Below, in pieces: positions 43,998 through 53,769 of a DNA stretch of 64,000 nucleotides; the stretch's first letter is position 1; every line of letters starts with the position of its first letter. A program made the translations under genes and the position numbers. Origin of the DNA: Paracoccaceae bacterium (GTDB lineage Bacteria; Pseudomonadota; Alphaproteobacteria; Rhodobacterales; Rhodobacteraceae); contig PAQV01000007.1 of NCBI GenBank assembly GCA_002709405.1, forward strand, positions 1 to 64,000. Reading direction: 5' to 3'. Below the pieces are notes generated by a model. The model saw only the letters and a list, made by a program, of their open reading frames with translations. It was not told the origin of the DNA and did no database searches.

Positions 43998-46289
43998 ATG
44001 CACCACCACGCCGCCCTGATCGAGCGGATCCGAACCGATGACCGGCCGGTCACCCTGCTGGTTGCCCCGGCCGGTTTCGGCAAGACGGTCTTTGCCGGAC
44101 AACTGGCCCGGGCGGTCGACGCGACGCGTACCGGCGCGGGCGTCTTCGACGGGCCGGGCTGGCGCATCCTCGACATTGGGCCCGATGGGATGCCCCCGGA
44201 CGGGCTGTCCCTGGAGGGGCCGGGCCGGTTGGTGATCCTCTGCCGTCCGGGCGCTGAACCCCGCGGCCTGTCGCGCGCCCGGCTTTACGACCGGGTGCAG
44301 GAGCTCCCGTCGCAATCCCTGCTGTTGCCGCGCGAAACCCTGACGCAGGCGCAATGGCGGGCCTCGGCCGGGTGGGCGGTGCTGGCAGGGGTAGGGGCAG
44401 GGGCCCCGCGCCGCGACGACGTGGCCGATTACCTCGCGACCGAAGTCCTGGCCGACCTGTCCTCGGCCGACCTGATGCGCGCGGCCATGGACCCCGAGGG
44501 CAGCGCGGCCTTGCTGACGGCCCGGATCCCGCCCCTGGCCCATGGTCCCCAGACCCCGATCCGGGCGCTTCTGCCCGGCGCGGTCGAACAGGCGCTGGGC
44601 CTGCGGTTGGTGCAAGAAGGGCCGGAAAGCCTTGGCTGGTCGGACAGCGCCTTGCCCCAGCGCCCGGACCTGGCCGCGCGCCTGATCGTCAGCGCCGCGC
44701 AGGCCGGATCGCCCGACACCGCCGCCCGGCTGTTCGGGCAGTCGGGGGGCTGGTACCTGTTCTACAGCCTGCCGCCTGAAACCTTCGCCGACCTGGTCGA
44801 CCACTTGCCCGACACGGGCGATACCGAAATCACCCTGGCGCGCACCCTGTTGGCCCTGAAAGCAGGCGAAACCGACTGGGCCCGCCGCCATTTCGGGGCG
44901 CAGTTCGGCCCCGAGGCATTGGACCTGCACCGGGCACTGGGCCCCTCCAGCGCGCTGCCCCTTCGGGTGCAGGTCTTTCGCATCGTGCTGCTGATCTACG
45001 AGGACATTCCCGTCACCGATCCGATGCTCGAGGCGATGCTGGCCGTCCTCGCCCGTCTGCCCCTGGCTGCGCACCTGCCGCGCGGGTCCTGCTACAATGC
45101 CCTGCTGGAAGTCTTCCTGCGCCAGCGCCAATACCCCCAGGCCGAAGACGTCGCCCTGCGCGCGGCCCAGGCCTATGAACGCGGGCAGGCGCCCTTGCTG
45201 CGGTTCTACATCGCCCTGCACCGGGCGGTCATGCGCCTGCTGCGCGGTGAATCCGGCGCCGCCCAACCGGAACTGGAGGACGCCCGCATCTGGCTGGCCC
45301 GCGTGGCCTTTGACAGCCCGGGCGACGCGCGCATCCTGCGCCTCGTCGAAGCCGCCGCCCGCTTCGAGACCGGGGATCCGGCGCCGATGCTGTCCTTCCT
45401 GGACGAGGATCTCGATGCGTTTTCGGGCGGGGAAACCTGGCCCACCCTGGTCGAGCTGGCGGTGCTCTTCGGGGCCCAGGCCTATGCCGAGCAGGTGTCG
45501 ACCGGGGCCGCGCTGGCCTACCTGGACCGCTGGTGGGTGCGGCTGGCGATGAACCGCCAGTTCCGGGTCCTGCTGGAATTGCGCAAGGCCCAGGTGTTGC
45601 AGAATGCCGGTCGCTGGGGGGCGGCGGCGCGGGCGCTCAGCCCGATCCAGGCGCGCATCGACCGGGTCTGGATCGAAAGCGCCGACAGCGAATTCGCCCG
45701 CCTGGCCACCCGCGACGACATCATGCTGGCGCTCTGCTGGTTGCGCCAGATCGCCTATGAACACCCGCGGCTGCCCTACTTGGGGCGCAAGCTGGACCAG
45801 ATGGCCGCCAATGCCCGGCTGACCGGCCGCCAGCGGATCGCCCTCGACATCTGGCGCGCGCACGTGGCCCACCAGACCCGCGAGCCCTCGCAGATGCGGG
45901 CCCTGTTGCGGTCGGTCTTTGAAACCGTGGCCCGCAACGGGGTGCTGTCGGCCCTGGCCGACGAACAGGTCTTCCTGTCCGAGATGTGGCGCGATGCCGG
46001 CACCGCGTCCTACCTGTCGGCCGTCGGCCCGGCCCGGGCGGTGATGCGCCGGCTGGAGGAAAGCCGGTTCTCCTTCGGGTCCGAAACCGCCCGCGCGCAC
46101 CTGACCCGGCAGGAGTTGAAAGTGCTGATGATGCTGACCGAGGGCGCATCCAACAAGATCATCGCCCGGCAGCTGGCGGTGTCGGAACCGACCGTCAAGT
46201 TCCACCTGAAAAACCTCTATGCCAAGCTGGGCTGTCACCGCCGGGCCGAGGCCGTGCAGGCCGCCCGCGCCCTGGGCTGGGTTCAGTAA
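43998..46289 (+). CDS. ATP-binding LuxR-family regulator (MalT-like LAL)
   Basis: 763 residues. The N-terminal STAND-type ATPase has Walker A APAGFGKT near residues 23-30. A long middle region of TPR-like helices (about 230-650) probably senses a ligand. The C-terminal LuxR-type helix-turn-helix is LTRQELKVLMMLTEGASNKIIARQLAVSEPTVKFHLKNLY. Its recognition helix EPTVKFHLK is nearly the same as EPTVKLHVK of the response regulator at 32700, so both may bind one kind of site. It lies at the end of the exopolysaccharide cluster, and its stop abuts a CCTATCC repeat. It is shorter than MalT (about 900). Confidence 0.88.
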   Translation: MHHHAALIERIRTDDRPVTLLVAPAGFGKTVFAGQLARAVDATRTGAGVFDGPGWRILDIGPDGMPPDGLSLEGPGRLVILCRPGAEPRGLSRARLYDRVQELPSQSLLLPRETLTQAQWRASAGWAVLAGVGAGAPRRDDVADYLATEVLADLSSADLMRAAMDPEGSAALLTARIPPLAHGPQTPIRALLPGAVEQALGLRLVQEGPESLGWSDSALPQRPDLAARLIVSAAQAGSPDTAARLFGQSGGWYLFYSLPPETFADLVDHLPDTGDTEITLARTLLALKAGETDWARRHFGAQFGPEALDLHRALGPSSALPLRVQVFRIVLLIYEDIPVTDPMLEAMLAVLARLPLAAHLPRGSCYNALLEVFLRQRQYPQAEDVALRAAQAYERGQAPLLRFYIALHRAVMRLLRGESGAAQPELEDARIWLARVAFDSPGDARILRLVEAAARFETGDPAPMLSFLDEDLDAFSGGETWPTLVELAVLFGAQAYAEQVSTGAALAYLDRWWVRLAMNRQFRVLLELRKAQVLQNAGRWGAAARALSPIQARIDRVWIESADSEFARLATRDDIMLALCWLRQIAYEHPRLPYLGRKLDQMAANARLTGRQRIALDIWRAHVAHQTREPSQMRALLRSVFETVARNGVLSALADEQVFLSEMWRDAGTASYLSAVGPARAVMRRLEESRFSFGSETARAHLTRQELKVLMMLTEGASNKIIARQLAVSEPTVKFHLKNLYAKLGCHRRAEAVQAARALGWVQ

Positions 46290-46317
46290 CCTATCCCTTT
46301 CTGTCCAAAACCTATCC
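46290..46317. promoter_or_regulatory. Direct repeat of CCTATCC, 21 bp apart, upstream of the second ABC operon
   Basis: CCTATCC occurs at 46290-46296 and 46311-46317, spaced by two helical turns, with CTGTCCAAAA between. It starts right after the LAL regulator stop codon and 65 bp ahead of the permease start codon. The same heptamer makes the palindrome at 35060 and relates to the elements at 32652 and 39632. Confidence 0.5.
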
Positions 46318-46381
46318 GTTCCGTGCCTTGAGCGGGGACCGGGATGCAACCCATCATGGTGTCACGAACGGAGGCACGTGC

Positions 46382-47413
46382 ATGGGACGACAGATTATCG
46401 AGGGCATTTTGCGGCGGACGGCCTCCGTCCTCCTTGTCCTCTTTGTGCTGTCCTTGATGATCTTTGTCCTGGCCCGCGTCGTTCCGGGGGACCCGGCGCG
46501 CATGGCGCTGGGTCCGTCGGCAACCGCCGAGCAGGTCGCCGAATTGCAGGCCGAGATGGGGCTGGATCAGCCGGTCATCGTCCAGTACGGCCGCTACATG
46601 GGCAACGCCCTGCGCGGAGACCTGGGCCAGTCGCTGGTCACCAACCGCCCCGTCACCGACGACATTGCCGACTTCCTGCCGGCCACGCTGGAACTGGTGC
46701 TGGTCACGGTGGTGCTGGTCTTCGTGATCTCGGTGCCCCTGGGCGTGCTGACCGCCCGCTATCGGGACCGCTGGGTCGACAACGTGGGCCGGTTCTTTTC
46801 GCTGTTCGGCGTGACCATCCCGTCGTTCCTGTTCGCCGTGGGCCTGCAATTGCTGGCCGGGTCGTTCTTTCCCGACTGGCCGATTCTGGGCCGGGTCGAT
46901 TACCAACTGAACGCGCCCGACGGGCCGACGGGCCTGCTGTTGATCGACAGCCTGGCCCATGGCCGGTTCGATGTCTTCGTCGATGCCCTGCAACACCTGG
47001 CCTTTCCCGCCCTGGCCCTGGCCATGGCCGGCATCGGCCAGATCACCCGCATCACCCGCTCGGCCATGATCGAGAACCTGCGCAAGGACCATGTCCTGAC
47101 CCTGCGCAGCTTCGGCGTGCCCGAGCGTGTCGTCGTCTTCCGCTACCTGCTGAAACTGTCGTCGATCGCGCCCCTGACCATCATGGGGCTGGAATTCGCC
47201 TCGCTCATCGGCAACGCCTTTGTCGTGGAGATGGTCTTTGGCTGGGGCGGCTTTGCCTCTTACGGGCTGACGGCGATCCTGCAAAAGGACCTTAACGCGC
47301 TCATGGCCGTCGTGCTGATTTCGGGCCTGTTCTTCATCTTTGCCAACTTGTTGGTCGACCTGGCGCTCAGCCTGATCGACCCGCGCCTGCGGCTTCGGGG
47401 GGCAAAGGCATGA
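46382..47413 (+). CDS. Dipeptide/nickel-type ABC transporter permease, DppB-like
   Basis: 343 residues with six expected helices. The first is at about 12-33, followed by the periplasmic region ending GLDQPVIVQYGRYMGNALRGDLGQSL, which is typical of DppB. The coupling loop ENLRKDHVLTLRSFGVPERVVVFRYLLK carries the EAA-like motif. The start ATG 46382 follows GGAGG. A much longer in-frame reading from 45986 overlaps the LAL gene and lacks a ribosome site. Its stop overlaps the next permease start. It forms the channel of the second ABC system in the window. Confidence 0.93.
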   Translation: MGRQIIEGILRRTASVLLVLFVLSLMIFVLARVVPGDPARMALGPSATAEQVAELQAEMGLDQPVIVQYGRYMGNALRGDLGQSLVTNRPVTDDIADFLPATLELVLVTVVLVFVISVPLGVLTARYRDRWVDNVGRFFSLFGVTIPSFLFAVGLQLLAGSFFPDWPILGRVDYQLNAPDGPTGLLLIDSLAHGRFDVFVDALQHLAFPALALAMAGIGQITRITRSAMIENLRKDHVLTLRSFGVPERVVVFRYLLKLSSIAPLTIMGLEFASLIGNAFVVEMVFGWGGFASYGLTAILQKDLNALMAVVLISGLFFIFANLLVDLALSLIDPRLRLRGAKA

Positions 47414-48267
47414 GCGACACGCAGATGACCGCCGCCTGGATGGGCTGGTACCGCTTTTCGCGCAATCCGGCCGCCATCATCGGCGCGCTGATCGTGCTGT
47501 CGGTGCTGGTCATGGCCGCCTTCGCCCCGCTGATCACGCCGTTTCCCGAACATGTCGGATCGGTCGTCGATTTCCGCAACCGCCACGCGCCGCCGTCCTC
47601 CACCAACTGGATGGGCACCGACAAGGCCGGGCGCGACATCTTCACCCGCACGATCTTCGGCTTCCGGGTCTCGCTGATGCTGGTTTTCGGCGTGCTGGTG
47701 ATCTCGGTCCCCGTGGGCGCCGTGCTTGGCATGTGCGCCGGCTATTTCGGGGGCTGGGCCGAGAAGATCATCACCGGCTTCACCAATGTCATGCTGGCCA
47801 TGCCCCCGCTGGTCATGGCCCTGGCCATCGGCAACGTGCTGGAACCCACCTTGGTCAACGCCATGTTCGCCATCACGCTGCTGTGGTGGACCTGGCACGC
47901 CCGGCTGGTCTATCGCGTCACCGTATCGGTCGCCGGCGAGGATTTCATCGAGGCCGCCCGCCTGGCCGGCGCAGGCCCCGTGCACATCCTTTTCCGTGAA
48001 ATCCTGCCCAACTGCATCGCCGTGATCTCGGTCAAGACGACGCTGGATGCAGCCTTTGTCATCCTTTTCGGGGCGACGCTGTCCTTCCTGGGCTTCGGGG
48101 TCAAACCGCCCACGCCGGACCTTGGCTCGATGGTGGCCGACGGCCGCCAGTTCCTGCCCGAGAAATGGTGGGAGGTGCTCGCCCCCGGTTTCGCCGTCTT
48201 CTACGCGACGCTGGGCTTCAACCTGCTGGGCGACGGGCTGCGCGACATGTTCGACGTGGAGGCATGA
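47410..48267 (+). CDS. Dipeptide/nickel-type ABC transporter permease, DppC-like
   Basis: 285 residues. An N-terminal OppC helix (PAAIIGALIVLSVLVMAAFAP) precedes the NWMGTDKAGRDIFTRTIFGFR block and the permease core, with coupling loop GEDFIEAARLAGAGPVHILFRE. Unlike the permease at 224-1348 it has no long periplasmic insertion, so the two ABC systems belong to different subgroups. ATGA overlap on the upstream side, and its stop is directly followed by the ATPase start. Confidence 0.93.
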   Translation: MSDTQMTAAWMGWYRFSRNPAAIIGALIVLSVLVMAAFAPLITPFPEHVGSVVDFRNRHAPPSSTNWMGTDKAGRDIFTRTIFGFRVSLMLVFGVLVISVPVGAVLGMCAGYFGGWAEKIITGFTNVMLAMPPLVMALAIGNVLEPTLVNAMFAITLLWWTWHARLVYRVTVSVAGEDFIEAARLAGAGPVHILFREILPNCIAVISVKTTLDAAFVILFGATLSFLGFGVKPPTPDLGSMVADGRQFLPEKWWEVLAPGFAVFYATLGFNLLGDGLRDMFDVEA

Positions 48268-49953
48268 ATGGCATTGCTTGACGTCAAGGGCCTGAACATC
48301 TCGTTTTCGGGCTACGGCCAGACCCGCCAGGTGCTGCACGATGTGTCGTTTTCGGTGGGCAAAAGCGAACGGGTCGCGCTGATCGGGGAAACCGGGTCGG
48401 GCAAATCCGTCACCGCCAAGGCGATCCTGGGCACGTTGCCGGGAAATGCCTCGGTCGACAGCGGCGCGATTGCCTTCGACGGGCTGGACCTGTTCCGCCA
48501 ATCCATGGCCGAGCGCGAAAAGCTCAAGGGCACGGCCTTTTCCATCATCATGCAGGACCCGCTGTCGTCCTTTAACCCGGTGTTCCGCATCGGCCAGCAC
48601 CTGGACGACGTGATGTACCATGCCGACCGACGGCGGGGCGTGGTGTCCTCGGCGCGGGAGCGCAAGGCGCGCATTCTCGACACCCTGCGCAAGGTCCAGC
48701 TGGCCGATGCGCAGCGGGTCTATGACGCCTGGCCGTTCGAGCTGTCGGGCGGCATGCGCCAGCGGGTGCTGATCGCGCTGGCCCTGCTGCACCGGCCGCG
48801 GATGCTGATCGCGGACGAACCGGGCACCGCGCTGGACGTGACGACCCAGGACGAGATCCTGCGCCTGATCAACCGGCTGGTCGACGACGAGGGCCTGTCG
48901 CTGCTGATGATCACTCATAACCTGGGCGTCGTGCGCCAGACCGCCGACCGGGTGCTGGTCATGCGCCATGGGGTGATCGTGGAACAGGGGCCGCTGGCCC
49001 AGGTCTTCGACGCCCCGCAGGACCAGTACACGCGCGACCTGATGGCCGCCGTGCCCCCCTTGTACGGGCCGGGCGTCACCGACCAGCCGGTCAGCGACAT
49101 GCCCCCGATCCTGACCTTGACAGGTGTGCAGAAGGTCTATTCCAAGCGCGGGCTCTTCAAGACGGGCGAAGGCCACCTGGCCGTCGACGACATCAACATC
49201 AAGGTCGCCCATGGCGAGATCTTTGGCCTGGCCGGGGAAAGCGGGTCGGGCAAGACGACCGTGGCGCGGATGATGATGGGCCTTCTGGAGCCCACGAAGG
49301 GCAAGATCGCGGTCAACGGCACACCGGCCACCGGCGCCCGGCGGCTCAGCCAGATCGTCTACCAGAACCCCGGCACCTCGCTGAACCCCAAGCGCACCGT
49401 GGCCCAGACCCTGGCCGTGCCGCTGGCCCATACCGAGGCCGCCGCCGACCGGCAGGCCCGGATGGAGGAACTGCTGACGCTGGTGCGCCTGCCGGTGTCG
49501 TTCCTGTCGAAATACCCCCACGAATTGTCCGGCGGCCAGAAACAGCGCGTGGCCATCGCCCGGGCCCTGGCGGCCAAGCCCCGGCTGATCATCCTCGATG
49601 AACCCACCTCGGCGCTGGACGTGTCGGTGCAGAAGACCGTCATCGACCTGCTGCTGGAGCTGCGCGAAAGTCTCGGCCTGACCTATGTCATCATCTCGCA
49701 CGACCTGTCCTTGATGCGGAATTTCTGCTCGCGCATCGCGATCATGCTGAAGGGCCGGATCGTCGAGCAGGGCACGCCGGCCGAGGTCTTTGCCGAAACC
49801 CGCCATCCCTACACCCGCGCCCTGATCTCGGCGATCCCGGTCCTGACCGAGGCCGAGCAGGCGCAAAAGCCGACTGTAACCGAAGAAGAACGCGCGAAAT
49901 TCCTCGTGCCGACCGGCGCGGAGGTTTCCGCCCCGGCCGGTGCCGCCGAATGA
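48268..49953 (+). CDS. Double ATP-binding subunit of oligopeptide-type ABC transporter
   Basis: 561 residues containing two ATPase domains in tandem, equivalent to DppD plus DppF. The first has Walker A GETGSGKS (about 39-46) and signature LSGGMRQR. The second has Walker A GESGSGKT (about 325-332) and signature LSGGQKQR with [15 protein letters not shown]. The first Walker B region reads [13 protein letters not shown], with Gly replacing the usual Thr, a tolerated change. It powers the two permeases upstream. It is followed 19 bp later by the hydantoinase-family gene in the same direction. Confidence 0.95.
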   Translation: MALLDVKGLNISFSGYGQTRQVLHDVSFSVGKSERVALIGETGSGKSVTAKAILGTLPGNASVDSGAIAFDGLDLFRQSMAEREKLKGTAFSIIMQDPLSSFNPVFRIGQHLDDVMYHADRRRGVVSSARERKARILDTLRKVQLADAQRVYDAWPFELSGGMRQRVLIALALLHRPRMLIADEPGTALDVTTQDEILRLINRLVDDEGLSLLMITHNLGVVRQTADRVLVMRHGVIVEQGPLAQVFDAPQDQYTRDLMAAVPPLYGPGVTDQPVSDMPPILTLTGVQKVYSKRGLFKTGEGHLAVDDINIKVAHGEIFGLAGESGSGKTTVARMMMGLLEPTKGKIAVNGTPATGARRLSQIVYQNPGTSLNPKRTVAQTLAVPLAHTEAAADRQARMEELLTLVRLPVSFLSKYPHELSGGQKQRVAIARALAAKPRLIILDEPTSALDVSVQKTVIDLLLELRESLGLTYVIISHDLSLMRNFCSRIAIMLKGRIVEQGTPAEVFAETRHPYTRALISAIPVLTEAEQAQKPTVTEEERAKFLVPTGAEVSAPAGAAE

Positions 49954-49972
49954 GCGCAAAAGGAGAGACCCG

Positions 49973-51523
49973 TTGCTGAGACTAGGAATTGACGTAGGCG
50001 GCACCAACACCGACGCGGTCGTGATGGATGGCGACAAGGTGCTGTCGGGCATCAAGGCACCGACCTCGGAAGACGTGACCACCGGCGTGGTCGCGGCCCT
50101 TGAAGGCGCCATCGGGGCGGCCGGGATCGACCGGGCGAGCATCGGCAACGTCATGATCGGCACGACCCATTTCACCAACGCGGTGATCGAGCGCCGCCAT
50201 CTCAGCCAGGTTGCCGCCGTCCGTCTGGGCCTGCCGGCCACGGCCTGCCTGCCGCCCACCGTCGACTGGCCCGAGGACCTGAAATACGTGGTCGACCGCC
50301 ACGGCTACCTGGTGCACGGGGGCTATGAATTCGACGGCCGCGAAATTGCGCCCCTGGACGAGGCCGAGCTCATCCGCATCGCCGGCATCGTGCGCGAAAA
50401 CGGGCTGAAGGCGATTGCCGTCACCTGTGTCTTCGGCCCGATCAACGCCGCCATGGAAGACCGCGCGGCTGAACTCTTTGCCGAACATTGCCCCGGCGTG
50501 CCGGTGGTGAAATCGACCGAGATCGGCCGCATCGGCATCCTGGAACGGGAATCGGCGGCGATCATGAACGCCTCGCTGCTGGAACTGGCCGACAAGACGG
50601 TCAGCGCCTTCGGCCAGGCCCTGTCGGACGCGGGCCTTTCGTGCCCCTTCCACATCACCCAGAACGATGGCACCCTGATGGCGGCCGAGACGGTGAAACG
50701 CTTCCCCGTGCTGACCTTCGCCTCGGGGCCGACGAATTCCATGCGCGGCGCGGCCTTCCTGACCGGCGTCAAGGAGGCCATCGTCGTCGATATCGGCGGC
50801 ACGACCACGGATGTGGGCGCGCTGCACCTGGGCTTCCCGCGCCAGGCGGCCACGGTGGTCGACGTCGGCGGGGTGCGCACGAATTTCCGGATGCCGGATG
50901 TCTTCTCGATCGGCCTGGGCGGCGGCTCGCTCGTTGCCGAAGACGGCGCCAAGGTTGGACCCCAATCGGTGGGCTACCGCATCACGGAAAAGGCCCTCGT
51001 CTTCGGGGGCGACACGCTGACCACCACGGATATCGCGGTGGCCGGCGGCAAGGCGGTGGTGGGCGATGCGGAGCGGGTTGGCGCTTTGACTTCGGATCTG
51101 GTCACTACCGCCCTCAACACCATCACCGACATGCTGGAAAACGCGGTTGAACGGTCGCGCGTGTCGCCCGATCCGATCCCGGTGATCGCCGTGGGCGGCG
51201 GGTCGATCCTGATGCCCGACCAGCTGGGCGATCTGGAGGTCATCCGCCCGGACAACTTCGCCGTGGCCAATGCGGTGGGCGCGGCCATTGCCCAGATCTC
51301 GGGCGAGGTCGACCGGGTCTTTGCCCTGGAAAACGGTCTCACGCGCGAGGATTGCCTGGCCCAGGCCGAGGCCGAAGCGACCGAAAACGCCGTGTCCGCC
51401 GGCGCGGCCAGGGACACCATCCAGGTGATCGAGCGCGAGGATGTGCCGCTGGCCTACCTGCCGGGCAATGCCACGCGCATCCACGTCAAGGTCGTCGGAG
51501 AAATGGAGGCCGCCCATGGCTGA
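49973..51523 (+). CDS. Hydantoinase/oxoprolinase-family protein (HyuA-like)
   Basis: 516 residues. The N-terminal ATPase-like half has RLGIDVGGTNTDAVVMDG, and the second half has VVDIGGTTTDVGAL and GLGGGSLV, the actin-like ATP-binding pattern of the HyuA/oxoprolinase family. Members hydrolyse hydantoins or 5-oxoproline using ATP. It is shorter than full oxoprolinases and matches the stand-alone HyuA-like group that occurs with DUF917 proteins. The start is TTG 49973: AAGGAGAG lies 7 bases upstream, whereas in-frame codons further upstream lack such a site. Substrate is probably the cyclic amide brought in by the adjacent ABC transporter (inference). Confidence 0.88.
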   Translation: MLRLGIDVGGTNTDAVVMDGDKVLSGIKAPTSEDVTTGVVAALEGAIGAAGIDRASIGNVMIGTTHFTNAVIERRHLSQVAAVRLGLPATACLPPTVDWPEDLKYVVDRHGYLVHGGYEFDGREIAPLDEAELIRIAGIVRENGLKAIAVTCVFGPINAAMEDRAAELFAEHCPGVPVVKSTEIGRIGILERESAAIMNASLLELADKTVSAFGQALSDAGLSCPFHITQNDGTLMAAETVKRFPVLTFASGPTNSMRGAAFLTGVKEAIVVDIGGTTTDVGALHLGFPRQAATVVDVGGVRTNFRMPDVFSIGLGGGSLVAEDGAKVGPQSVGYRITEKALVFGGDTLTTTDIAVAGGKAVVGDAERVGALTSDLVTTALNTITDMLENAVERSRVSPDPIPVIAVGGGSILMPDQLGDLEVIRPDNFAVANAVGAAIAQISGEVDRVFALENGLTREDCLAQAEAEATENAVSAGAARDTIQVIEREDVPLAYLPGNATRIHVKVVGEMEAAHG

Positions 51524-52640
51524 CGCGGCGACGGTCAAGGACCTGGCTTATGATCCGGCCGACCTGTGGGTGCTGGACCACGAAGACCTGCGCGCGCTGG
51601 AAATCGGCGCGGGCATCCTGGGCACGGGCGGCGGGGGCAATCCCTATATCGGCCGGCTGCGGGCCGAACAGGCGATGCGTGACGGCTTCAAGCTGACCAT
51701 CCTGCCGCACCAGAAGATATCTGACGATGCGCTGTGCGTGTCGCTGGGGGGCATCGGAGCCCCGGTCGTGGGTGTCGAGCGCATCCGCGAGGGCCGCGAG
51801 GGTCTGCGTTGTGTGCGCGTGCTCGAAGAGCACTTGGGCGTGCGCGTCGACGCGGTGGCCTGCGAGGAAATCGGCGGGTCGAACTCGATGGAGCCGCTGA
51901 TGGTTGGCGCCTTCGCCGGCCTGCCGGTGATCGATTGCGACGGCATGGGCCGGGCCTTCCCGGAAATGCAAATGACCACCTATTCGATCTACGGCCACCG
52001 CTCGACCCCCTCGGCCATGTGCGACGTGCATGGCAATGCCGTCCTGTTCCAGCACGCGGCCTCCGAGATCTGGCACGAACGCATGGCCCGGGCGACGGTG
52101 GTCAGCCAGGGCGGGGCCTCGACGCTCGCCTCGGCGCCGATGCGCGGGGCCTTCGTCAAGCAGTTCGGCATTCCCGACAGCTATACCCAGGCCATCAACC
52201 TGGGCCGGGCGGTGATGCGGGCGCAAAAGGCCCATGACGATCCCATCGCCGAGATCTGCCGGGTGGAAAAGGGCCGCATGCTCTTCACCGGCAAGATCAG
52301 CGACCTGAAACGCCACCTGAAGGGCGGTTTTGTCCGGGGAGAGGTGCAGCTGTCGGGCATCGACCGGCACGTGGGCGAAAGCGGGTCTGTGCTGATCCAG
52401 AACGAGAACCTGGTGTTCTTCCACGACGGCCAGATGGAATGCTGCGTGCCCGACCTGATCCTGGTGCTGGACGTGGACACGGGCGAGGCGATCACCACCG
52501 AGATGCTGCGCTATGGCCAGCGGGTGGCCATCGTCGCGCTGCCCTGCCACGACCTGCTGCGCAGCCCCCAGGCCCTCGAGGTCGTTGGGCCCGCGGCCTT
52601 CGGGCTCGACGTGACCTACACGCCGCTGGAGGGGGTCTGA
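51516..52640 (+). CDS. DUF917 / S-methyl thiohydantoin desulfurase-family protein (first copy)
   Basis: 374 residues. The N-terminal glycine-rich ILGTGGGGNPYIGRL, the middle EEIGGSNSMEPL and IDCDGMGRAFPEMQM, and the C-terminal VPDLILVLDVDTGEAITTEML define the DUF917 family. Family members act on hydantoin-like rings or are of unknown function. The start ATG 51516 overlaps the stop of the hydantoinase gene by 8 bp and has GGAG upstream. The next gene is a paralogue, so the two may form a heteromer. Confidence 0.87.
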   Translation: MADAATVKDLAYDPADLWVLDHEDLRALEIGAGILGTGGGGNPYIGRLRAEQAMRDGFKLTILPHQKISDDALCVSLGGIGAPVVGVERIREGREGLRCVRVLEEHLGVRVDAVACEEIGGSNSMEPLMVGAFAGLPVIDCDGMGRAFPEMQMTTYSIYGHRSTPSAMCDVHGNAVLFQHAASEIWHERMARATVVSQGGASTLASAPMRGAFVKQFGIPDSYTQAINLGRAVMRAQKAHDDPIAEICRVEKGRMLFTGKISDLKRHLKGGFVRGEVQLSGIDRHVGESGSVLIQNENLVFFHDGQMECCVPDLILVLDVDTGEAITTEMLRYGQRVAIVALPCHDLLRSPQALEVVGPAAFGLDVTYTPLEGV

Positions 52641-52643
52641 GCC

Positions 52644-53720
52644 ATGGGATACGTTGTAACGCCCGACGATCTGGACGCCATTGCCCTGGGCGGGGCGTTT
52701 TTGGGCACCGGCGGGGGCGGGGACCCTTATATTGGCAAGCTCATGGCCCGTAACGCACTGATACAGCACGGAAACGTGCAGGTGATCGACCCGGACGAGG
52801 TCGCCGATGACACGCTGTGCGTGCCGGTCTTCATGATGGGCGCGCCGACCGTGATGGTCGAAAAGCTGCCCTCGGGCGACGAGATCCTGAAAGCCCTGGC
52901 CGAGCTGGAGCAATTCCTGGGCAAGAAGGCCGGCGCGCTGATCTGTGTCGAGGCGGGGGGGCTGAACTCGACCATCCCCTATGCCGTGGCCGCCACGACC
53001 GGGCTGCCCCTGATCGACGGAGACGGCATGGGCCGGGCCTTCCCGGAGCTGCAGATGGTCAGTTTCACCATGCACGACATCGCCGCCACGCCCCTGGCGC
53101 TGGCCGATGACAAGGGCAACTCGACGCTGTTTTCGACCATCGACAACGCCTGGACCGAACGGCTGGCCCGGGCGGTGACCGTGCAGATGGGCGGCGCCGC
53201 GCTGGTGGCGGCCTACCCGATGTCGGGCGCGCAGATGAAGGGCTCGATCCTGCGGGGCACCATGTCGCTGATCCGTGACATCGGCCAGACGATCCTGGCG
53301 TCCCGGGCGAAATCCGAACACCCGGGGCCCGCGCTGCGGTCGATGCTGAAGGGCGAACACCTGTTCACCGGCCGCGTGGTCGATGTCGAACGGGCGACCA
53401 CCGGGGGCTTTGCCCGCGGCACGCTCAAGGTGCGCGGGGTCGATGGCTTCCACGGCCAAGAGATGATCGTCCGCTTCCAGAACGAATTCCTCATCGCCGA
53501 GACCACGGGCGGAGAGGTGATCTGTTCCACCCCCGACCTGATCTGCGCGCTGGATGCCGACATGGGCATGCCCGTGACCACCGAACAGCTGCGCTACGGG
53601 CTGATGATCGAACTGACCGGCGTGCCGTCGGACCCGCAATGGCGCACGCCTGCGGGCATCGCGCTCGCCGGGCCGGGATACTTTGGATACGACCACGCAT
53701 TTCGCCCGCTGGGCGGGTGA
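52644..53720 (+). CDS. DUF917 / S-methyl thiohydantoin desulfurase-family protein (second copy)
   Basis: 358 residues, clearly paralogous to the preceding protein: FLGTGGGGDPYIGKL, VEAGGLNSTIPYAVA, IDGDGMGRAFPELQM and STPDLICALDADMGMPVTTEQL align block by block. It starts 3 bp after the first copy. The paired arrangement suggests two subunits or two successive steps on one cyclic substrate. Cytoplasmic, with no signal peptide. Confidence 0.88.
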   Translation: MGYVVTPDDLDAIALGGAFLGTGGGGDPYIGKLMARNALIQHGNVQVIDPDEVADDTLCVPVFMMGAPTVMVEKLPSGDEILKALAELEQFLGKKAGALICVEAGGLNSTIPYAVAATTGLPLIDGDGMGRAFPELQMVSFTMHDIAATPLALADDKGNSTLFSTIDNAWTERLARAVTVQMGGAALVAAYPMSGAQMKGSILRGTMSLIRDIGQTILASRAKSEHPGPALRSMLKGEHLFTGRVVDVERATTGGFARGTLKVRGVDGFHGQEMIVRFQNEFLIAETTGGEVICSTPDLICALDADMGMPVTTEQLRYGLMIELTGVPSDPQWRTPAGIALAGPGYFGYDHAFRPLGG

Positions 53721-53769
53721 AGGGAAGGACGCCCCTGCAAGCCGTCCGACACAACAACAGGGATAAGAC

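Noticed and set aside
43980-46349. Antisense open frame opposite the LAL regulator gene
   Set aside because: No recognisable domain, and the plus strand carries Walker A and LuxR motifs.
47260-50259. Long antisense open frame opposite the second ABC operon
   Set aside because: Shadow of the coding plus strand; no motif, no ribosome site, and composition typical of reverse-complement reading.
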